Of a stretch of 10,335 bases of DNA, positions 5,455 through 10,335 are shown piece by piece (position 1 is the stretch's first letter; each line of letters starts with the position of its first letter). The notes beneath the pieces were generated by a model. The model was given only the letters and a program-made list of their open reading frames with translations, made no database searches and was not told where the DNA came from. This stretch comes from Anaerofilum sp. GTDB taxonomy: Bacteria; Bacillota; Clostridia; Oscillospirales; Ruminococcaceae. The stretch spans positions 1 to 10,335 of the forward strand of contig JAHHUF010000056.1 in NCBI GenBank assembly GCA_020024115.1. Reading direction: 5' to 3'. The position numbers and the translations under genes are program-made.

Positions 5455-8400
5455 TTACATTTCAATGGGAGAAACAGTTGGAGATTGTTCTGTTGGTTGT
5501 TGGTAAGTTGGAGATGCCTCTTCTTTTATGAGCATATTCAAAACCGAAAGCCGTTCTTGTGCAGCTTGCAGTTCCTCTGCTTGCTTGAAAGGTTTTTTCA
5601 GTTCGATTTGAGCCTGATTGATTTGCACCTGTGTGTCTGCAATTTCCTGATTCACATTATCCAATCGTTGGGGCAATGTTTTCAGTGTGTTTTCCAAACG
5701 AATCATATTGCCCACAGTATCAAGCCCCAGTTCCGTCCGATATTCACCTTCACCCTTTGCTTTGAGCAGCCATGTTTCTTGAAAGGCATCAATATCCAAA
5801 ACAAGAGAAAAAGACTGATATTTCCCCACTTCCATTGGCACTTGTTTTTTTGCTTTTGTTAAGGAGTTCATCAGATTGCTTCCTGCTTCAGAGCGTTCGG
5901 TATAGGTTTGCCCAAACAGTTCAATGGAAAAATTATTTTGAGGGGAGATGTGTTCAATATCCCGCATAAGGTTTGCTTTGGTTGTTTTCAGCTGCTGCAT
6001 TTTTGCAAGAAGTCGTTTGTTGACATCGTCCTGCAATCGGAACAGTGTGCTGTTGTAGCTAGACTTGAGTGCAATCAATCGAGCCACTTTGTTATCCAAT
6101 TCCATCTTTTCTTTCAGATATGGATTGCTGGAACAAACTGCCTTGACTTCTGCATAGCTGAGTGCCAATTCGTCCAAATCTTCATAGGAACGAACAGGAG
6201 ACTTGCTGGTCATAACCTGAGAGATGAACTTCTGTTTGTTCTCAATTATCTGCCATAGGTACGCATCAAAGGTATCCTCTGTCACATATCGAAAAACCGA
6301 TACATTTTTGTTTTCGTTTCCTTGCCGGAGAATTCGCCCCAAACGCTGTTCCAAGTCACCGGGACGCCAAGGGCAATCAAGGTCATGCAAAGCAATCAGG
6401 CGTTTTTGTACATTCGTACCAGCACCCATTTTCTGTGTCGAACCAATCAAAACCCGAACCTTGCCGTTTCGTACATTTTTAAACAGAGTGTCTTTTTGCT
6501 GGTCGGTTTTTGCATCATGGATAAAAGCAATTTCCTGTTCGGGAATGCCTTTTGCAACCAGCTTTCGTTTTACATCTGTATAAATGTCGGTAAATGTTCC
6601 GCTGCCATCCTGCGGTTTTGGTGTGGAAGCATCGCAGAATACAAGCTGTGCAGCCTTTGTGTCGGTATGCTTTTGCCAAATGTCAAAGATGTTATTGACA
6701 CATAGGTTTACCTTGCTGTTTGGATTGTCGGGCAATTTTGGGTCTATCAGGCGTTGGTCAAGCCCCAGCTTTCTGCCATCTGATGTAATTTTCAGCATAT
6801 TGTCCACAGAAGGGTCAACATTGCCCGAATTTATCTGTTCTGCCCGACGGGAAATATCTTCCATCAAATCTTTTTGAATTTCGCTTGATTTTGCTGCCAC
6901 AGTGATAAATTCAGCTTGCGGACGGGGGAGATTGAGTTCATCTGCTGTTTTAATGTCAGCAACTTCCTTAAAAATGGTAGTAAGTTCAGGCAGATTGTAA
7001 AACTTTGAAAACCGAGTGCGGGGAACAAAACCTTTTCCTGTCGGAGATAACTCAAAGCCTGTACTTGTTTCACCAAAGTTAGATGCCCAGCTGTCAAAAT
7101 GAGCCAGCCCCAAATCTTGCAGTCTGTCATATTGCAGATACCGCTGCATGGTGTAAAGTTCTACCATTGAGTTGCTCACAGGGGTGCCTGTTGCAAAGAT
7201 TGCACCACGGTTGTTTGTCAACTCGTTGATGTATTGGCACTTCATAAACATATCCGAGGATTTCTCGGAATTTGAAGTTGAAATGCCTGCCACATTTTGC
7301 ATTTTCGTTACAAAGAATAAATTTTTATAGCTGTGTGCTTCATCTACAAATAGGCGGTCAACTCCAAGCTGTTCAAAGGTGACAACATCATCTTTGCGTT
7401 CTGTAGCACGCAGCTGTTCCAACTTTGTTTCCAGTGATTTTCGGGTACGCTCCATCTCTTTGATGCTGAAGCCTTTTTGTTTGCTTGCTGCCATTTCCGC
7501 AATACCCAATTCAATATCTTGCAGCTGTTTGGATAGTATTTTTTCCTGATACTGATTGGACAAAGGAATCTTTTCAAATTGTGAATGTCCGATGATAACG
7601 GCATCATAATCGCCTGTTGCAATTCTGGCACAGAAGGTCTTTCTGTTTTTTGTAGAAAAATCATTTTGTGTTGCAACTAAAATTTTGGCAGCCGGATACA
7701 AAGAAAGAAATTCAGTTCCCCATTGTTCTGTCAAATGGTTGGGAACAACAAAGAGTGATTTTTTGCAAAGTCCAAGCCGTTTGCTTTCCATTGCAGCTGC
7801 TGTCATTTCAAAGGTTTTTCCTGCACCTACTACATGGGCAAGCAGTGTATTTCCACCATAGAGAATGCGGGCAATGGCGTTTTTTTGGTGGGGCAGTAAC
7901 TCAATGTTGGGGTTCATGCCACCAAATACAATATGGTTGCCGTCATATTCACGAGGGCGGGTGGAGTTAAAAAGCCGATTATACTTTTCGGTCAAAACTG
8001 CTCTGCGGTCCGGGTCTTTCCAAATCCAGTCTTTGAACTCCTGTGAAAGGGCATCTTGCTTTGCGGCAGCAAGGTTTGTTTCCTTTTCATTCAATACACG
8101 CACAATTTTTCCGTTTTCATCTTCTTTTGCGTCATAGATTTTTGTACTGCGAAGATTTAAACTGTCTTCCAAAATGCGGTATGCACTGGCTCTTGCTGTT
8201 CCATAGGTTGTATGGGCTGCAACATCCATTGAGGAAATCATTGTTTTTGAAGAAATGTTCCAGTTTCCGGTAATTTCAGAATAATCAACTTGAATGTTAC
8301 GCTGCAAATAATAAGGAGTCTGGAATGTTTCGTACATGAATTGTTGAATGTACTGCTTATCAATCCATGTGCTGCCCAGCCGTACATCAATTTCAGACGC

Positions 8401-10029
8401 ATCCAAATCCTTTGGTAGTACCTTTTCCAAAACGGCTGCATTCAACCGATACTCAGGGTTTTCTTTTGCAGCTTGTTGTGCCTGTTCTAATTTTTCCCGA
8501 ATATTTCCTGACAAGTATTCATCTGCAGTAACATAGACAGGAGGGTCACTGTCAGGAATCTCATAAATAATATTTTTCAAATCCTTTATGAGAACTTCCT
8601 GCTCTTTGCCTGTAAGCTGCTGCATATAGTCCAAATCAACACGGGCTTTTTCTGACAAAGATACGCCCAATGCTTCAATGGCTGTATCTACATGGGTAAT
8701 GACTTTTTGGGGGCGAATGGTGCGTTTTGTGAAAATATCCGCCTTGCCAATCAGCTTTCCTTCCTCCACCTGTTCCAAAGAAGTCAACAGATAATAGGAA
8801 GAATCTTTGTTGAATACGGAACTGTTTCCTCTGGAACAAATCAGTCCGTTTTTTTCTGTAAAGGAATTATACAACCGATTTAATCGTGCTTGTTCTGAAA
8901 GAATTTGTATCTCCGGTGTGTTTTCATCCAGTTGGAGTGCAATCAGGTTCTGCACACAGTCACGCAGTTCAATCAAGCCTTTAACCCGTTCCAGCGGCTT
9001 GCCTGTTAAATCACAGCGTTTCATAGTGTCATTTTCTCTGAAATAAACCTCACCATTTTGTAATGTAAAGGAATATTTTTTGACTGAATCGTCTGCTGGG
9101 ATAACATCCTGCAAAGGCTGTGTTTGTTCTTCATCCAGTTCTTCTTCAACAACAGGAGTATATTTTCCTGATACAAAAGAAATAGCTTGTGACAGCTGCT
9201 GCGAAAAGTCAGCACCTGCGATGGGAGAAACAGTATAGTCCATGCCATGTGCGGTGCTTTGCTGTGTACTTTCACCCAGTACCATTTCAGGATGGTTGAT
9301 AAAGTATTGATTGACAGCAAAACCGTTGCTGTCTGGTGCAGTTTGTACCCACTCAGGCATTGTATCCGCAAGCTGGCCGCACTTTTGCAGGAAGATAATA
9401 TCTGACACAACCTCGGTTGCTGCATTTGCTTTAAAGGCATTGTTTGGCAAACGGATTGCTCCCAAAAGATTGGCTTGTTCTGCAAGATACCGCCGTACGG
9501 TGGAGTCTTTGCTGTCCATTGTATGACGGCTGGTCACAAAAGCAATGACACCTCCGGAGCGAACCTGCTGCAATGCTTTTGCAAAGAAATAATTGTGAAT
9601 ATTGAAATTCAGCTTATTAAACTCAGGGTCGTTTACTTTGTAATTGCCAAAGGGAACATTGCCGATTGCCACATCAAAGAAGTCTTTCTTTTGGGTTGTT
9701 TCAAAGCCTGCGATTGTAATTTCTGCATCCGGATATAGCTGCTTTGCAATGCGTCCGGTCAATGGGTCAAGTTCTACACCATATAACTCACTGGTTTGCA
9801 TTTCTTTGGGCAGCATACCGAAGAAATTGCCCACACCGCAGGAGGGCTCCAAAATCTTTCCGCCCTCAAAGCCAATCCTGCCAAGTCCTTCATACATAGC
9901 TTTGATGATAACAGGGCTTGTATAGTGAGCATTCAGTGTGGATGCTCTGGCTGCAATATACTCTCGGTCTGTTAAGAGAGCCTTTAGTTCCTGATACTTT
10001 GAATGTTTTTCTTCAAAACACCCAGCCAA
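5455..10029 (-). CDS. DNA N6-adenine methylase / SNF2-type helicase fusion protein, main part
   Basis: This 1524-residue frame carries nearly all of a giant methylase-helicase protein common in Firmicute conjugative elements, thought to act on element DNA. The methylase part shows ILEPSCGVGNFFG (about 59-71, SAM-binding motif I) and GNVPFG (about 123-128), this family's version of the NPPF catalytic motif. The superfamily 2 helicase part follows: LLPHQKNAI and AHVVGAGKT (about 730, Walker A), LFVDEAH (about 896), FATGTPVSNSM (motif III) and QRLGRILRQGN (about 1230, motif VI). The C-terminal 250 residues are charged and probably coiled. All motifs are intact. The start is uncertain: the TTG at 10029 has no well-spaced Shine-Dalgarno sequence and lies inside a conserved block that continues upstream in frame to the TAA at 10069. 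It is therefore probably the 3' part of a nonsense-interrupted gene, unless reinitiation or readthrough occurs. The parA start lies 97 bases downstream. Confidence 0.9.
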   Translation of the reverse strand: MAGCFEEKHSKYQELKALLTDREYIAARASTLNAHYTSPVIIKAMYEGLGRIGFEGGKILEPSCGVGNFFGMLPKEMQTSELYGVELDPLTGRIAKQLYPDAEITIAGFETTQKKDFFDVAIGNVPFGNYKVNDPEFNKLNFNIHNYFFAKALQQVRSGGVIAFVTSRHTMDSKDSTVRRYLAEQANLLGAIRLPNNAFKANAATEVVSDIIFLQKCGQLADTMPEWVQTAPDSNGFAVNQYFINHPEMVLGESTQQSTAHGMDYTVSPIAGADFSQQLSQAISFVSGKYTPVVEEELDEEQTQPLQDVIPADDSVKKYSFTLQNGEVYFRENDTMKRCDLTGKPLERVKGLIELRDCVQNLIALQLDENTPEIQILSEQARLNRLYNSFTEKNGLICSRGNSSVFNKDSSYYLLTSLEQVEEGKLIGKADIFTKRTIRPQKVITHVDTAIEALGVSLSEKARVDLDYMQQLTGKEQEVLIKDLKNIIYEIPDSDPPVYVTADEYLSGNIREKLEQAQQAAKENPEYRLNAAVLEKVLPKDLDASEIDVRLGSTWIDKQYIQQFMYETFQTPYYLQRNIQVDYSEITGNWNISSKTMISSMDVAAHTTYGTARASAYRILEDSLNLRSTKIYDAKEDENGKIVRVLNEKETNLAAAKQDALSQEFKDWIWKDPDRRAVLTEKYNRLFNSTRPREYDGNHIVFGGMNPNIELLPHQKNAIARILYGGNTLLAHVVGAGKTFEMTAAAMESKRLGLCKKSLFVVPNHLTEQWGTEFLSLYPAAKILVATQNDFSTKNRKTFCARIATGDYDAVIIGHSQFEKIPLSNQYQEKILSKQLQDIELGIAEMAASKQKGFSIKEMERTRKSLETKLEQLRATERKDDVVTFEQLGVDRLFVDEAHSYKNLFFVTKMQNVAGISTSNSEKSSDMFMKCQYINELTNNRGAIFATGTPVSNSMVELYTMQRYLQYDRLQDLGLAHFDSWASNFGETSTGFELSPTGKGFVPRTRFSKFYNLPELTTIFKEVADIKTADELNLPRPQAEFITVAAKSSEIQKDLMEDISRRAEQINSGNVDPSVDNMLKITSDGRKLGLDQRLIDPKLPDNPNSKVNLCVNNIFDIWQKHTDTKAAQLVFCDASTPKPQDGSGTFTDIYTDVKRKLVAKGIPEQEIAFIHDAKTDQQKDTLFKNVRNGKVRVLIGSTQKMGAGTNVQKRLIALHDLDCPWRPGDLEQRLGRILRQGNENKNVSVFRYVTEDTFDAYLWQIIENKQKFISQVMTSKSPVRSYEDLDELALSYAEVKAVCSSNPYLKEKMELDNKVARLIALKSSYNSTLFRLQDDVNKRLLAKMQQLKTTKANLMRDIEHISPQNNFSIELFGQTYTERSEAGSNLMNSLTKAKKQVPMEVGKYQSFSLVLDIDAFQETWLLKAKGEGEYRTELGLDTVGNMIRLENTLKTLPQRLDNVNQEIADTQVQINQAQIELKKPFKQAEELQAAQERLSVLNMLIKEEASPTYQQPTEQSPTVSPIEM

Positions 10030-10068
10030 ACCACCCCAGCCAACATATTGAGATAAGACTTCCTGTTG

Positions 10069-10071
10069 TTA
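10069..10071 (-). other. In-frame ochre codon inside the methylase/helicase gene
   Basis: On the minus strand the frame reads GCA ACT CCT TAA CAA CAG GAA GTC. Thirteen sense codons then lead straight into the TTG used as the computed start of the large downstream frame. The codons on both sides belong to one conserved block (AATP, then QQEVLSQYVGWGGLAG), so TAA replaces one amino acid, by recall of the family usually Glu or Gln. A single substitution (GAA or CAA to TAA) is enough to explain it. Confidence 0.85.
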
Positions 10072-10279
10072 AGGAGTTGCTGCTTGTCCATCCTGTTCCA
10101 GTTTTTTCAGCAATCGAATGGCTGCAACATTGGCTGCATATTTTTGTCCCAATGTACCTTCACCCAAATGCTCATTTGTAATGTGATAATTGAATGTTTG
10201 ATATTCTTGCTGCTTTGGCGAAGATTCTGTTTCTTTTTGTTCTGGGAGTTTTGATTCTTCTTCCTCTTTTTCAGATTCA

Positions 10280-10310
10280 GTTAAATAGTGTATACACAAG
10301 TTCAAGTCAA
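10280..10310 (-). promoter_or_regulatory. Possible promoter/operator with palindrome GTGTATACAC
   Basis: On the minus strand TTGACT (10310-10305) and TTTAAC (10285-10280) are separated by 19 bases that contain the perfect palindrome GTGTATACAC (10297-10288). A 19-bp spacer with a dyad is the arrangement of MerR-family promoters, but the -10 match is poor. It lies just where the protein frame looks unlike normal family sequence. Weak and speculative. Confidence 0.2.
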
Positions 10311-10335
10311 AACAGCACACCAAATAGCAATGCAA

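Larger units (their letters stand above)
10069..10335 (-). pseudogene. N-terminal piece of methylase/helicase, cut off by in-frame TAA
   Basis: This reading frame enters from beyond the window edge and runs 88 codons to a TAA. Its second half (from about FNYHITNEHLG to QDGQAATP) matches what I recall of the conserved lead-in to the methylase domain of the giant DNA methylase/SNF2 helicase proteins of Tn1549-like elements. The same frame continues after the TAA with QQEVLSQYVGWGG and joins directly to the large gene downstream, so the two pieces were one gene and no base has been gained or lost. The middle is a Glu/Lys-rich linker, as expected before this domain. The first 18 residues are odd: hydrophobic, with four cysteines, no ATG and no ribosome binding site, so the TTG at the very edge is not a credible start. 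Either the gene begins outside the window or the upstream part has been rearranged. Confidence 0.7.

Noticed and set aside
10030..10071. Stop-codon reassignment (TAA read as an amino acid) as explanation for the interruption
   Set aside because: Every other gene here ends normally, ParB and the first membrane gene among them, and no other in-frame TAA interrupts a conserved gene. A point mutation is simpler.
10030..10071. A frameshift between the two methylase pieces
   Set aside because: The distance from the TAA to the TTG at 10029 is exactly 13 codons in the same frame, and the peptide across it is the conserved family sequence.
40..10254. Many plus-strand open frames of 60-155 codons
   Set aside because: They lie opposite convincing minus-strand genes, have no family signatures or ribosome binding sites, and are explained as antisense shadows.

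Overview
The window is a block of tightly packed genes, all on the minus strand, so the reading order runs from base 10335 down to base 1. The content is that of a plasmid-like or integrative conjugative element of a low-to-moderate G+C Firmicute. A gut clostridium (Oscillospiraceae or Lachnospiraceae type) is my best guess, from the protein style, the strong GGAGG ribosome binding sites and the use of TTG starts. No ribosomal, tRNA or housekeeping gene is present, so the host is not fixed more closely than that.

Layout in transcription order: (1) 10335-5455, a giant DNA methylase/SNF2-type helicase typical of Tn1549-like and related elements, interrupted by an in-frame TAA at 10069-10071 and open at the window edge; (2) 5357-3671, an overlapping parA-parB partition pair; (3) 3653-3354, a 99-residue small basic winged-helix-like protein, followed by a strong intrinsic terminator; (4) 3291-2605, a replication-initiator-like protein made of two tandem copies of one winged-helix domain, with a three- to four-copy 15-bp direct repeat inside the 3' end of the gene; (5) 2570-1423, a small soluble ORF and two AT-rich membrane protein genes of unknown function, ending in a second terminator; (6) 1385-1, a CpaF/TadA-type secretion ATPase and the first 33 codons of a membrane protein that overlaps it by ATGA, probably the TadB-like partner.

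The parts fit one element: maintenance (ParA/ParB), replication (winged-helix proteins, candidate iterons), DNA processing (methylase/helicase) and a Tad/type IV-like envelope ATPase that would power transfer or pilus assembly. The two membrane proteins between replication and transfer genes are the least explained part. They are markedly more AT-rich than their flanks and lie in a segment bounded by two similar terminator hairpins, so they are the best candidate for an undescribed cargo module.

Two single-base features suggest either decay or specialised function: the ochre codon just before the conserved QYVGWGGL block of the methylase/helicase, and a lysine where the secretion ATPase family has its Walker B glutamate. 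No intergenic gap exceeds 300 bases.
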